The translations under genes and the position numbers were made by a program. Below, piece after piece: positions 26,288-35,553 of a stretch of DNA of 64,000 nt. The notes beneath the pieces were generated by a model, which saw only the letters and a program-made list of their open reading frames with translations, was not told where the DNA came from and did no database searches. This stretch comes from Wolbachia endosymbiont of Aedes albopictus. Its GTDB lineage: Bacteria; Pseudomonadota; Alphaproteobacteria; Rickettsiales; Anaplasmataceae. Each line of letters begins with the position of its first letter. Within the stretch, counting starts at the first letter, position 1. Location of the stretch: positions 310,001 to 374,000 of the forward strand of contig NZ_CP101657.1 in assembly GCF_024804185.1 (NCBI RefSeq). The letters run 5' to 3'.

Positions 26288-27580
26288 GTGATAAGTAAAA
26301 CTCATACGTTCATTATACTTGCTGCAGGGCATGGCAGGCGGATGAATTCAGATTTGCCTAAGGTCCTACACAAAATAGGCGGTTTTTCCATGCTCCAGCA
26401 TGTCATTTACAATGCAAAACAGTTAAATCCTGAAAATATTGCTGTTGTAGTTGATCTGCCTTTAATTGAAAGACTAAAGTGCTTTAAGGATATACAGTTA
26501 ATTACACAAGAATTAACACTTGGCACGGGAGATGCAGTCAAAACTGCGATGAGAAACCTGAAAGAATTGCCAGATTCGAGCATAATTATTGTGCAGTATG
26601 GAGATACCCCACTCATAAAAAGCAGCACAATAACTAAAATGGTTAGTTGCTTAGAAGGCAAGGCTCTAGTTTGCCTAGGTTTTAGGACAAGTAATAAAGA
26701 ATACGGTAGGTTAATTATTGAGAATGGTTCCTTAAGAGAAATCGTAGAAGCAAAGAGTGATAAAAATAATCACGAAGAGTTTCTTGCAAATGCTGGAATA
26801 ATGGTTGCATGTGCAAAGAATTTACGTGAATTGGTGGAGAGAATAGAGTGCAATAGCTCAGCTCATGAATATTACTTGACCGATATAGTTTCCATTGCAG
26901 TGAAGAGTAATTTAAATGTCGGTCACGTTATTACCGGTGGAGAAGAGGCAATGGGAATAAATAACAGAAATGACCTTATAAAAGCTGAATTTTACTTTCA
27001 AGAAAACAAAAGAAAATTTTTTACCAACTCTGGAGTAACGCTTGTTGCTCCAGAGACTGTTTTCTTTTCTCTTGATACGCAAATTGCCAGAGATTCAGTT
27101 ATTTACCCATATGGTTTTTTCGGTACTGGAGTGAAAATAGAGTCTGGTGCAAAAATACTGCCATTTTCGCATTTAGAAAACTGCTTAATTAAAAGTAATG
27201 TTGAGGTCGGTCCATTTACCAGAATACGCGGAAACACAACAATTGGTAATAAGGCAAAAATAGGAAATTTTGTGGAAGTGAAAACAAGCGAAGTTGGTAA
27301 AAACACTAGAATAAAACACTTAAGTTATATAGGAAATGCTAAAGTAGGGCAGAGGAGTAATATAGGAGCAGGCACTATTGTCTGTAATTATGATGGGAAA
27401 AATAAACATGAGACGAATATAGGGAGCAATTGCTTTGTTGGTGCCAATAGCTCACTCGTTGCACCGCTTAATGTTCATGATGACTCTGTAATTGCGGCAG
27501 GTAGTGTTATAGTTGAGGATGTACCAGAAAAAAGCCTTGCAATAGCAAGAGAAAAGCAGGTGATTAAGAGAATAAAGTAA
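26288..27580 (+). CDS. glmU: Bifunctional GlmU (N-acetylglucosamine-1-phosphate uridyltransferase / acetyltransferase)
   Basis: GlmU makes UDP-N-acetylglucosamine, here needed for lipid II. The N-terminal uridyltransferase has ILAAGHGRRMNSDLPKVLH and QYGDTPL; the C-terminal left-handed beta-helix has hexapeptide repeats from about 255 to 410 (ESGAKILPFSHLE, NCFVGANSSLVAPLNV). The protein is 430 residues against about 455 in E. coli. It starts with GTG directly after the pheS stop, so expression should be linked to pheS. Confidence 0.94.
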   Translation: MISKTHTFIILAAGHGRRMNSDLPKVLHKIGGFSMLQHVIYNAKQLNPENIAVVVDLPLIERLKCFKDIQLITQELTLGTGDAVKTAMRNLKELPDSSIIIVQYGDTPLIKSSTITKMVSCLEGKALVCLGFRTSNKEYGRLIIENGSLREIVEAKSDKNNHEEFLANAGIMVACAKNLRELVERIECNSSAHEYYLTDIVSIAVKSNLNVGHVITGGEEAMGINNRNDLIKAEFYFQENKRKFFTNSGVTLVAPETVFFSLDTQIARDSVIYPYGFFGTGVKIESGAKILPFSHLENCLIKSNVEVGPFTRIRGNTTIGNKAKIGNFVEVKTSEVGKNTRIKHLSYIGNAKVGQRSNIGAGTIVCNYDGKNKHETNIGSNCFVGANSSLVAPLNVHDDSVIAAGSVIVEDVPEKSLAIAREKQVIKRIK

Positions 27581-27733
27581 TTCGCTGTAATTATAGCAGA
27601 TCTTCCTAATGACAGAACTGTTGCAAGAGCTTGTAGAATTACTTTTAGATCATAATGCAAACCCTATTCTCGAGTTTACTTAAAAGTATTTAAGTAGCTC
27701 AAAAGGAACGTCAAGTCATGTTTTTTATTTATA

Positions 27734-27762
27734 TTGACAGCATATATGACATCGTTTACGAT
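27734..27762 (+). promoter_or_regulatory. Likely promoter of rplU-rpmA
   Basis: TTGACA (27734-27739) and TACGAT (27757-27762) are spaced by 17 bp and end 29 bp before the rplU start codon. The -35 is consensus and the -10 fits 4 of 6. Nothing else is evident in the 211-bp gap after glmU. Confidence 0.55.
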
Positions 27763-27791
27763 TAAAGTTAATAACAATAATTTATATTTAT

Positions 27792-28094
27792 ATGTTTGCA
27801 GTAATTGAGACTGGTGGAAAGCAATATTTAGTAAAAGAAGGCAGTATAATAAAAGTAGAGAAGTTAGAAGTTGAAGAAAAAAAAGAGGTAGAAATCAATA
27901 AGGTGATTTGTATTTCAAATAATGGCTTATCTTATTCATCTAATGCCACTGTTAAAGCTGAAGTATTGGAGCAGTGTAGAGGAGAAAAAATTATAATCTT
28001 TAAGAAAAAAAGAAGAAAAAATTACCGTAGAAAGACTGGTCATAGGCAGTATATAACTGTTCTTCGTATCAATGAAATTAATCTTCAAAAGTAA
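27792..28094 (+). CDS. rplU: Large-subunit ribosomal protein bL21
   Basis: The 100-residue protein begins MFAVIETGGKQYLVKEGS and contains the conserved basic tail FKKKRRKNYRRKTGHRQ that binds 23S rRNA. Length is normal. rpmA follows after 10 bp, the usual pairing. Confidence 0.97.
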   Translation: MFAVIETGGKQYLVKEGSIIKVEKLEVEEKKEVEINKVICISNNGLSYSSNATVKAEVLEQCRGEKIIIFKKKRRKNYRRKTGHRQYITVLRINEINLQK

Positions 28095-28104
28095 GAGGTA
28101 AGAT

Positions 28105-28374
28105 ATGGCAACTAAAAAATCAGGTGGTAGTTCCTGTAATGGTAGAGATTCAGCAGGTCGTAGGTTAGGAATAAAGAAGAATGGGAAGGTTATTCCTGGT
28201 AACATAATTGTGCGCCAAAGAGGCACAAAATTCCATCCTGGGAAGAATGTTGGTATAGGTAAAGATCATACGATTTTTGCCAAAGTAGAAGGCTGGGTCA
28301 GCTTTAGAAGGTCAGCAAATAAAAAGACTTTTATTGATATCTTGCCCACAGATAATATGAAAGCTTCAGCTTGA
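28105..28374 (+). CDS. rpmA: Large-subunit ribosomal protein bL27
   Basis: The 89-residue protein starts [16 protein letters not shown] and has the family block [19 protein letters not shown]. The flexible N-terminus reaches the peptidyl transferase centre. It is cotranscribed with rplU and probably with the tRNA-Ile gene that starts 9 bp after its stop. A ribosome-binding site AAGAGGTAAG precedes the ATG. Confidence 0.97.
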   Translation: MATKKSGGSSCNGRDSAGRRLGIKKNGKVIPGNIIVRQRGTKFHPGKNVGIGKDHTIFAKVEGWVSFRRSANKKTFIDILPTDNMKASA

Positions 28375-28383
28375 ATAAATCAG

Positions 28384-28460
<77 letters not shown>

Positions 28461-28524
28461 TTTAGTAATTACTAACTGTGTTTTTTATAGCGGTTTTGGT
28501 ATTGTATAAGCAGAAACCTAAAGC

Positions 28525-29697
28525 ATGAGTTTATATAAAAATTTAGTAACCAGTGAGTCAGTGGCGGCTGGTCATCCAGATAAAGTAGCAGATCAAATTT
28601 CAGATGCAATACTTGATGAATACCTTTTCACTGATCCTTTTGCGCGAGCTGCAATAGAGACTTTAGTCACCAAAGATAACGTTACTATAGCTGGGGAAGT
28701 ATTCGGACCTAACATCAAAAATAGCAGGATTGAAAGTATTGTACGGAATACAATAAAAGATATTGGTTATGAGCATGATGGTTTCCACTGGAGAAAAGTG
28801 AAGGTAAATATACTGCTGCATGAGCAATCAAATGACATTGCAATAGGGTTGGATCAAGGTGCTGGGGATCAGGGCATAATGTATGGCTATGCAACAACAG
28901 AGACAGAAAACCTTATGCCAGCACCCATTTTTTATGCACACTCGATTCTGAAAAATATCATGAGCGCAGTTAAAGAAGCAAAGCTTGGTCCGGATGCAAA
29001 ATCACAAATCACTTTGGCATATGAGAATAACCTCCCGGTACGTGCTGAAAGTATTATTGTCTCAATACAGCACCCTGAGAATTTGGATCAATCAAAAGTA
29101 AAAGAAATAATTTATCCTTACATAGTTTCATCTTTACCTAAAGGGTGGATATGTCCTGAGAAAAATCTCTTAGTCAATCCAACTGGTAGATTTGTTATTG
29201 GTGGACCGGTTAGTGATTGTGGATTAACCGGACGAAAAATTATGGTTGATACCTATGGAGGTTATATTCCACACGGTGGAGGGGCATTTTCCGGAAAAGA
29301 TGCAACCAAAGTAGATAGATCTGCAGCTTATATGGCAAGATACCTTGCTAAAAACATTGTTTTTGCCGGCTTGGCCAAACGTTGCCTTGTACAGCTCTCT
29401 TATGCAATTGGTATCTCAAAACCTACTTCATTCTACATCGATACATTTGGTACAAATACAGTAGATGAAAAGAGGATTAAAAATTTTATTGAAGGTAGCA
29501 TAGATTTATCAACAAAAGGCATAATCAAGCATTTATCGCTTAATCGCCCTATATATAAACGTACAGCCTGTTATGGACATTTTGGTAAAGAGTCAGAAAA
29601 TGACGGTGGATTTTCTTGGGAGAATATGGACTTATCTGCTGAGTTTTGTAGAGAACTCAATATGGAAGGTAATAGTAAAATTTCTTTAGATTGCTAA
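28525..29697 (+). CDS. metK: S-adenosylmethionine synthase
   Basis: MetK (390 residues) makes SAM from methionine and ATP. The motifs [32 protein letters not shown] and [19 protein letters not shown] are intact, and length is normal. Rickettsia species often have a decaying metK; here the reading frame is complete. It starts 64 bp after tRNA-Ile. Confidence 0.97.
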   Translation: MSLYKNLVTSESVAAGHPDKVADQISDAILDEYLFTDPFARAAIETLVTKDNVTIAGEVFGPNIKNSRIESIVRNTIKDIGYEHDGFHWRKVKVNILLHEQSNDIAIGLDQGAGDQGIMYGYATTETENLMPAPIFYAHSILKNIMSAVKEAKLGPDAKSQITLAYENNLPVRAESIIVSIQHPENLDQSKVKEIIYPYIVSSLPKGWICPEKNLLVNPTGRFVIGGPVSDCGLTGRKIMVDTYGGYIPHGGGAFSGKDATKVDRSAAYMARYLAKNIVFAGLAKRCLVQLSYAIGISKPTSFYIDTFGTNTVDEKRIKNFIEGSIDLSTKGIIKHLSLNRPIYKRTACYGHFGKESENDGGFSWENMDLSAEFCRELNMEGNSKISLDC

Positions 29698-29822
29698 AAT
29701 TTTTGATTTACAGCCTCATATTTATATACTAGCTTATTGTTGAAGTATAATTCCTTTTTCATAATCATTATACTATATTAGTGATAGTTATTATATTCAG
29801 TTTTTATTGTGAGGCTCATAAA

Positions 29823-30497
29823 GTGTATAACGGAATAGAAGAAGAATTCTGTAGCATAGCTATAAAAGAATCATCTGATCTTATTGATAGAATAGCAGAA
29901 CATCCTTTTTATGTTGAATTGATGAATGGCAAATTAAGTTATAAGAAGTTCAAGTTCTATGTTCAACAGACTTTTTTATACTTAGTGGATTGCACTCGTG
30001 CTTTTTTAATTATTGCAGCTAGAGCTAATGATATTGAAACAATGGATAAATTAACCTTTATAGCTCGTAAAATATTCAGTATGCGAAGTCTATGTGAGGA
30101 GCAGTTTACAGAATGTAACTCATCCGATAATCACAAAAGATCGAAATCTAGTTCTGCCTTTATTGATTTCTTCATGCGTGCTGCATACCATAATTCAGTA
30201 GCTGAAGGCTTAGCAGCTTCTTATCCATGTTTTGGTATGTGTCAGATCACCTTTCAACATACGGTAAAAGATAGCATTCCTTCAAGCAATAAGTATAAAA
30301 AATGGATTAATCTCTATGATACTAATATAGTGGATAACACAGCTGATGCTATAACTGAGATTGTGAATAAGCTGTATAGAGAATCTAGTAATAAGGAGAA
30401 GAAAAAGATGCTCGAGTTTTTTCGTAACGGATTTGAACTTGAGGTAATATTCTGGGATGAGATGTATTACTCTAATATATCTAGCAAAGAATATTAG
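29823..30497 (+). CDS. tenA: TenA/THI-4 family protein, first of two
   Basis: TenA enzymes hydrolyse thiamin or aminopyrimidine thiamin breakdown products for salvage. The protein has the all-helical TenA pattern: EHPFYVELMNGKLSYKKFKFYVQQ, SVAEGLAASYPCFGM with the candidate catalytic Cys, and FELEVIFWDEMYY with the candidate Glu. The acidic residue usually following the Gln in the YxxQD motif is replaced (QQTFLYL). I chose the GTG at 29823 (224 residues) because GAGG lies 10 bp upstream and this gives the family length; a longer frame starts at 29781. No thiamin synthesis genes are nearby. Function is uncertain. Confidence 0.75.
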   Translation: MYNGIEEEFCSIAIKESSDLIDRIAEHPFYVELMNGKLSYKKFKFYVQQTFLYLVDCTRAFLIIAARANDIETMDKLTFIARKIFSMRSLCEEQFTECNSSDNHKRSKSSSAFIDFFMRAAYHNSVAEGLAASYPCFGMCQITFQHTVKDSIPSSNKYKKWINLYDTNIVDNTADAITEIVNKLYRESSNKEKKKMLEFFRNGFELEVIFWDEMYYSNISSKEY

Positions 30498-30540
30498 CAG
30501 CGGATTATTTATGTTAACTTGATCTTTATCGGTAACTACA

Positions 30541-31200
30541 GTGTTCAGTGGCATAATTAGGAGCTGTTACGGGTCAAATCTTTTAAAGGATATAATTGAG
30601 CATCCTTTTAATGTTAAGTTGGCGAATAACACCCTAAATGTAGAGAATTTCAAATTCTATGCTCAACAAAAGACGTTGTTCTTAGGTGATTATATTCGTA
30701 CCACCTTAATTACTGCATCCAGAATGGAAGATTATAGTAGTATTACCTCGCTTACTGAAGTAGCCCAAAGAGTAGTGACTGTTAATAGAGTGCTATATGA
30801 CTACTACTTTACTATGTACAGTATAAGTCGTGGAAAGAAATCTCTTGAGTGTTTTAATTTCACTAATTTTCTTTTATCCATCTCGTATAGTAATACCTAT
30901 GAGGCTATGACGGTTTTGTATTCTTGCATGTTTATATACAAGACTGTCGTTGATAGCATGAAAAATAGATTCAAAAGAAATAATAAATATAGGGATTGGT
31001 TTTATTTTTGTTACAGTGATTCAGTAAAGTCTGGATGTATTATTTTGGAAAATATTATTGATGGATATTGCAGCAGAGCAAGAGAAAATGAAAAGAGCAA
31101 AATGCTTGAGTTGTTTAGAATAACTGCACAATTTGTGTTAGATTTTTTGAACGGTGCATATAATTTTTCAAGATTCAATCAATTTCCTAAGGAACATTGA
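30541..31200 (+). CDS. TenA-like paralogue, second of two, divergent
   Basis: This 219-residue protein lies 43 bp after the first TenA-like gene and aligns with it along its length: IIEHPFNVKLANNTLNVENFKFYAQQ, an equivalent Cys in TVLYSCMFIYK, and the C-terminal helix FVLDFLNGAYN where the other has IFWDEMYY. The Glu and Trp-Asp of that helix are gone and the YxxQD acid is Lys-Thr. It uses a GTG start. The pair looks like an old tandem duplication with the second copy losing catalytic residues. It may be regulatory, non-catalytic or a heteromer partner. Confidence 0.65.
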   Translation: MFSGIIRSCYGSNLLKDIIEHPFNVKLANNTLNVENFKFYAQQKTLFLGDYIRTTLITASRMEDYSSITSLTEVAQRVVTVNRVLYDYYFTMYSISRGKKSLECFNFTNFLLSISYSNTYEAMTVLYSCMFIYKTVVDSMKNRFKRNNKYRDWFYFCYSDSVKSGCIILENIIDGYCSRARENEKSKMLELFRITAQFVLDFLNGAYNFSRFNQFPKEH

Positions 31201-31247
31201 CAATTTTAAGCTAATTTGTATTCTTAGTAAGTATTTTTTAAAATGCT

Positions 31248-32075
31248 ATGAAAAGTAAAGAACATGATTTTCATTTAGTGGACCCAAGTCCTTGGCCAAT
31301 TGCTATATCAGCAGCAATTCTTATTCTTGCACTTGGATTAGTTGGTGCGCTTCATAAACAAATTTTCGGAATGTTTTGTTTAGTTCTGGGAATCTCCGCA
31401 GTATCAGGGGTGCTGTTCTATTGGTGGAGAGATGTAATAAGGGAGGCCATTTATGATAAATGTCATACTACCATTGTAAAACATGGACTCAAATTTGCAA
31501 TGTACTTATTTATTCTCTCGGAGGTCGTATTTTTTATAGTGTTCTTTTGTTCATTCTTTAAAGCCTGGCTTGATCCAGTTTTTTTATTTGAGGCGTTTTC
31601 TCCTGCAAAAAAAATTGAATGGCCCCCTGGGGGAATTTTGCCACCTGATCCGTGGTCACTACCATTCATGAATACATTAATATTATTGCTTTCTGGTACA
31701 ACAATTACTTGGGCAAATCACTCTTTACTTGAAAATGATAAAAAGAGCATGATTAAAATGCTGTCCATAACTATATTGCTTGGGGTTTTTTTTATAATAG
31801 TGCAAGCAATAGAGTATCATGAAGCGAGTTTTTCTCTACAAGAAACAGGAGAAAAGCTTATTTATACATCCAATTTTTATATGATTACTGGTTTTCACTG
31901 CGCACACGTTATAATAGGAATAATATTTTTATCAGTGTGTTTATTTAGAGCGTGGAAAGGCCAGTTTACACCTCAGGAACATTTGTGCTTTGAGTTTGCC
32001 TCCTGGTATTGGCACTTTGTAGATGTAGTCTGGATGTTTTTATTTTTGTTTGTCTATTGGTTAAGCGTTTATTAA
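31248..32075 (+). CDS. ctaE: Cytochrome c oxidase subunit III
   Basis: The 275-residue membrane protein has seven hydrophobic segments and begins with the typical HDFHLVDPSPWPIAIS. Further motifs include WWRDVIRE, the SEVVFFIVFFCSFF helix with the conserved Glu, PWSLPFMNTLILLLSG, GFHCAHVIIG and SWYWHFVDVVWMFLFLFVYW. It completes the core of aa3-type oxidase; subunits I and II are elsewhere, and the assembly factor ctaG is at 56.7 kb. ruvC starts directly after its stop. Confidence 0.96.
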   Translation: MKSKEHDFHLVDPSPWPIAISAAILILALGLVGALHKQIFGMFCLVLGISAVSGVLFYWWRDVIREAIYDKCHTTIVKHGLKFAMYLFILSEVVFFIVFFCSFFKAWLDPVFLFEAFSPAKKIEWPPGGILPPDPWSLPFMNTLILLLSGTTITWANHSLLENDKKSMIKMLSITILLGVFFIIVQAIEYHEASFSLQETGEKLIYTSNFYMITGFHCAHVIIGIIFLSVCLFRAWKGQFTPQEHLCFEFASWYWHFVDVVWMFLFLFVYWLSVY

Positions 32076-32564
32076 GTGGTTAAAATAATAGGTCTAGATC
32101 CAGGGATAAGCAAGACGGGGTGGGCCATTATTGATCTAAACGAAAAAAATAATATTGAATTTTTGGGCGGCGGTACCATATCAACTGACAATAAGCTCAA
32201 TACAGATGAACGCCTATATGTGATTTTTGAACAATTAAAGAAAGTAATTTCCCTATACTCTCCGAATGAAGCTGCGGTGGAGAAAATTTTTGTTAATAAA
32301 AATCCTAAATCTTCACTAACTTTAGGATATGCAAGAGGGGTTGTAATTTTAGCGTTAAAAATAACAAAGCTAACTATGAATGAATATGATGCAAACTATG
32401 TAAAAAAAAGCATTACCGGAAATGGCCATGCTGATAAGGATCAGATTATATTTATGGTGAAGCAAATAGTTAAAAATTTGAGTATAAAATGCCACCATGC
32501 CGCTGATGCTCTTGCTGTAGCAATTTGTCATGCTTATACGAAAGGTTCTTGTTTTGTTGAGTAA
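32076..32564 (+). CDS. ruvC: Holliday junction endonuclease RuvC
   Basis: RuvC cleaves Holliday junctions as a dimer. The 162-residue protein has the catalytic acids in IIGLDPGISKTGWAII, AAVEKIFVNKNP and HHAADALAVAICH. It starts with GTG with no gap to ctaE. Its partners ruvA and ruvB are not here. Confidence 0.95.
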   Translation: MVKIIGLDPGISKTGWAIIDLNEKNNIEFLGGGTISTDNKLNTDERLYVIFEQLKKVISLYSPNEAAVEKIFVNKNPKSSLTLGYARGVVILALKITKLTMNEYDANYVKKSITGNGHADKDQIIFMVKQIVKNLSIKCHHAADALAVAICHAYTKGSCFVE

Positions 32565-32608
32565 CTTTTATATGAGATTCAGTTTGAAGATTTCCAGATC
32601 TGGAAAAA

Positions 32609-33076
32609 CTATTTGATTGTATTTATCTTGTCTAACGTTCGTTGCAAAATAATACATGCGGAGATTTTATCATCTATTTTTTTCGATTTTGTGATTGATA
32701 TGCCAGTAATTTTTAGTGTATGAGTTGCGATAGATGTTGAGAAGCTTTCGTCTTGTAAGTATATATTTACTTTATATTTTTTTATTATTTTATTTGCGAA
32801 TTGGATTATGATTTTACACCATTTAGTTTCTTGTTCGTCCATTTTTAATGGTAGTCCTATTACCATTGATCCAGCTTCATTTTCTTTGAATATTCTATGC
32901 AGATAACCTAAATCTTTGCTCATATTTTTCCTATAATATACACTATGAACTGTGGCTATAAGCTGTGTTTTATCGCTAAATGCTATGCCTATTTGCTTTT
33001 CTCCCATGTCAAGGCACATTATGCGCTTATCTTTTGGAATAGACTTTAGAAACTCATCTGGATTTCTATGTAGCAT
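32609..33076 (-). CDS. ruvX: RuvX/YqgF family pre-16S rRNA nuclease
   Basis: This 155-residue RNase H-fold protein has MCLDMGEKQIGIAFSD near the start, a central GLPLKMDEQE motif and DESFSTSIA, the usual YqgF layout. In E. coli the family processes the 5' end of 16S rRNA; it was formerly called a putative Holliday junction resolvase. It is convergent with ruvC with a 44-bp gap. Confidence 0.9.
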   Translation of the reverse strand: MLHRNPDEFLKSIPKDKRIMCLDMGEKQIGIAFSDKTQLIATVHSVYYRKNMSKDLGYLHRIFKENEAGSMVIGLPLKMDEQETKWCKIIIQFANKIIKKYKVNIYLQDESFSTSIATHTLKITGISITKSKKIDDKISACIILQRTLDKINTIK

Positions 33077-33180
33077 CTATTAGACTTCCTTTAAAGTGAC
33101 CTTACCCAGAAAAAGTAGAGAGAAAGTCAAGAAAATTTTTTACAAAAAGAATAATGAATCAAATTGCTCAGGAATGCAAT

Positions 33181-34002
33181 AGACTTCTTGCATAACCCAA
33201 ACTAAGTAGAAAAAAGGTATCATCCGAGTAGCTGACACTGGTTCATCTTATGGTGCAACCTCCCCTGTCATCCCAGTGCGTAACACTGGGATCTAGGTTT
33301 TTTAGAGCTATCATAGGATGACAGAAGCACACTTTGTCATCCGAGTAGCTGACACTGGGATCCAGAAGACTTAATTTCAACCAAGTGGCTGCGTAATAAA
33401 GGCTGGATTCCAGTGTCAAGCACTGGAATGACAGCAGTCCTACGTCATACCGCGATTCATTCGCGGTATCTCATCCGCTAACACGCAGCGGGATGACGAA
33501 TTGCTTAACCGTCATTCCGCCACGAACCGTCATTCCGCCGCGGTATCTCTTAGCCGCTAACACGCAGCAGACCGTCATACCGCCGCGGTATCTCATCCGC
33601 TAACACGCAGCGGGATACTTGACCTTTACAGGGATGACGGTTGTTGTTTAGTTACAAACATTAAGAAATTTACCAAATGAAAAAAAAGGCAAAAGAAGCC
33701 CCGAGTAGCGAGTTTTGACTCTATATTACTGTAAGTGGCGCTGTAATAATGTGCTAACGCTTAAAATAAGCGCGATTTGGCTGAATGTAGAAAAAATAAA
33801 AAAGACATGCAGCCGCTATAATTTTATGTAATCCGCCAATAAATACCCTGAGTTTTTACTGAATTTTGTCATTGAGCCTGCAGGTCAAAAACAAGTTTTG
33901 AGTCATAAATACCCTTACTGTTATAATAAGGGGGCTGGCAAAGCTTGTCAAGTAAGTTTTTTCGTTTCTATTCCCAATGTTATATGATTATGCAAGAAGT
34001 CT
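33181..34002. mobile_element. Non-autonomous element with terminal inverted repeats (copy 2, complete)
   Basis: The 822-bp element begins AGACTTCTTGCATAACC (33181-33197) and ends GATTATGCAAGAAGTCT (33986-34002); the ends are inverted repeats matching at 16 of 17 positions. Both sides are flanked by AAT (33178-33180 and 34003-34005), a possible 3-bp target duplication. Inside are a CCCAGTG-type cluster (about 33224-33432), a CCGC-type array (33432-33640) and a 360-bp block shared with 9176-9672 and 54140-54480. No transposase is encoded. The right end overlaps mrdA: the last four codons (R-L-L-A) and the stop codon of mrdA lie in the terminal repeat. The gap between ruvX and mrdA (33077-33987) holds no other feature. 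Confidence 0.68.
33224..33640. repeat. Palindromic repeat arrays inside the element
   Basis: The left part carries GTCATCCCAGTGCGTAACAC-type units and the paired arms at 33350-33433; the right part carries alternating ACCGCG and CCGCT units separated by GAATTGCTTAACCGTCAT. The composition is the same as in the arrays at 8508-9175 and 53650-54140. Confidence 0.8.
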
Positions 34003-35553
34003 AATACTCATAGTTTCAAGCATATATTGAAATATTTCATTAGCTATAGCAACATCTTGGCGCGGGGCTTTGCCGTGTTCTATAAACACAGAGATTGCGT
34101 AGCGCGGGTTATGGTAAGGACCATAAGCGATAAATAACTTATGACTTTCACCCTTAGAGTTTATCTCTGGTGTAGCGGTTTTGCCGGCAATTTGTATGCC
34201 GCTTAGCCCTTTTCTATAGTTAGAATTCACCACTTCAAACATAGCTTTTCGAATTATACTAAAATGCTCATAATCTACATCAATGTCAGGGAAATTTTGC
34301 ACTGTATTACTCATTTTAATGTGGGGAATTACCTCTTTTCCTGTTGCAATCCTCGCTGCAAGAACTGCAAGCTGTAGTGGTGTTGTAAGCATATACCCTT
34401 GTCCTATAACTAAGTTGATAGTGTCACCTAAATACCACTGCGAATATAGCTTTCGTGTACGCCAATCTCTATCTGGCAACAACCCTGGAGCTTCTTCTTT
34501 AAACGTTCCAATCAGTGGCCCACTTCCAATACCAAATTTTCTGGCCATTTCTACCAGAGAGTCTACACTTATTTTTTTCCCTATATTATAAAAGTAAGTG
34601 TTGCATGATAATGCCATTGCCTCATTTAAAGATACATACCCATGGACTTTGCTTTTCAGACAACGAAATTTCCGCTCACCTATTTTCATATAGCCCTTGC
34701 ACGAGAATTTCTCTTCTGGTGTTATTATCCCGTCTTTTAAACCCGCAAGCGCAACTATTACTTTAAATATTGAACCAGGTGGAATTTGATATGATAACGC
34801 ACGATTCACGAGCGGCAATGAAGGAGCATTCAAGCTCTCCCAAGTCTCATTTGATAGCCTGCTAGCAAAAAGATTATTATCGTAAGAAGGTGAATTATAT
34901 AATGCTAAAATTTCTCCATTATTTACATCAATTACCACTGCGGAGCCTTGGTGATCTTTAAATACCTCTGCGGTTTTCTCTTGCAGATTAATATCGATTG
35001 TCAGTTGTACATCTTGTCCGTCTTGTTGTGGTATGCTTGATAATTCTTTTATGACGCGTTTTTTAGAATTTATTTCCTGCTCAGATTTTCCTGACTTGCC
35101 TTTCAATATATGATCATATGTATATTCAATACCGCTGATTCCTACTTCGCTTATGCCTTGCTGTCTTTTTGTATATCCGATTACATGAGAACACATTGAA
35201 CCAAACGGGTAATAACGTTTATAAAGAGCAGTTATTTTTTCTGACGATTTTGCTATTTTAGACTCGACTTCTGATAATGTCTGCAAATCAACTTCCTTAC
35301 CAGAACCATCAAACAAAACAACATACGAAATTTTGTTTACCGCAAGTTCAATGCTATTCCTATCTAAAATTTTGCCCCGCTTAGGCATAATAGTAGCAAC
35401 TCTTATTCTATTACTATTAGATAGTGCTTCGTACTTTTGTCTGTTTCGTATTTGTAAATTATATAACCTGCAACTAAAAACCGCAGAAATGGTAAGCTGA
35501 ATACCACCTAATATGAATGCTCTGCGGTTGAAGACTTTGTTTTTTGTCCACAT
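33988..35553 (-). CDS. mrdA: Penicillin-binding protein 2 (peptidoglycan transpeptidase)
   Basis: PBP2 cross-links peptidoglycan during elongation. The 521-residue protein has an N-terminal membrane anchor (about 11-31), a dimerisation domain starting at MPKRGKILDRN, and a transpeptidase domain with the active-site Ser261 in PPGSIFK, the SxN motif in SCNTYFY and the KTG-like box as GKTATPEI (KTA in place of KTG). The final residues RLLA and the stop are encoded by the terminal repeat of the element at 33181-34002, so the native C-terminus has been altered slightly. It overlaps the upstream deacetylase by 46 bp. Wolbachia keeps a minimal lipid II pathway, so the substrate is probably scarce peptidoglycan. 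Confidence 0.93.
   Translation of the reverse strand: MWTKNKVFNRRAFILGGIQLTISAVFSCRLYNLQIRNRQKYEALSNSNRIRVATIMPKRGKILDRNSIELAVNKISYVVLFDGSGKEVDLQTLSEVESKIAKSSEKITALYKRYYPFGSMCSHVIGYTKRQQGISEVGISGIEYTYDHILKGKSGKSEQEINSKKRVIKELSSIPQQDGQDVQLTIDINLQEKTAEVFKDHQGSAVVIDVNNGEILALYNSPSYDNNLFASRLSNETWESLNAPSLPLVNRALSYQIPPGSIFKVIVALAGLKDGIITPEEKFSCKGYMKIGERKFRCLKSKVHGYVSLNEAMALSCNTYFYNIGKKISVDSLVEMARKFGIGSGPLIGTFKEEAPGLLPDRDWRTRKLYSQWYLGDTINLVIGQGYMLTTPLQLAVLAARIATGKEVIPHIKMSNTVQNFPDIDVDYEHFSIIRKAMFEVVNSNYRKGLSGIQIAGKTATPEINSKGESHKLFIAYGPYHNPRYAISVFIEHGKAPRQDVAIANEIFQYMLETMSIRLLA

Noticed and set aside
33077-33987. Insertion sequence with transposase
   Set aside because: Terminal repeats are present but no transposase frame or catalytic motif could be found, so only a non-autonomous element is claimed.
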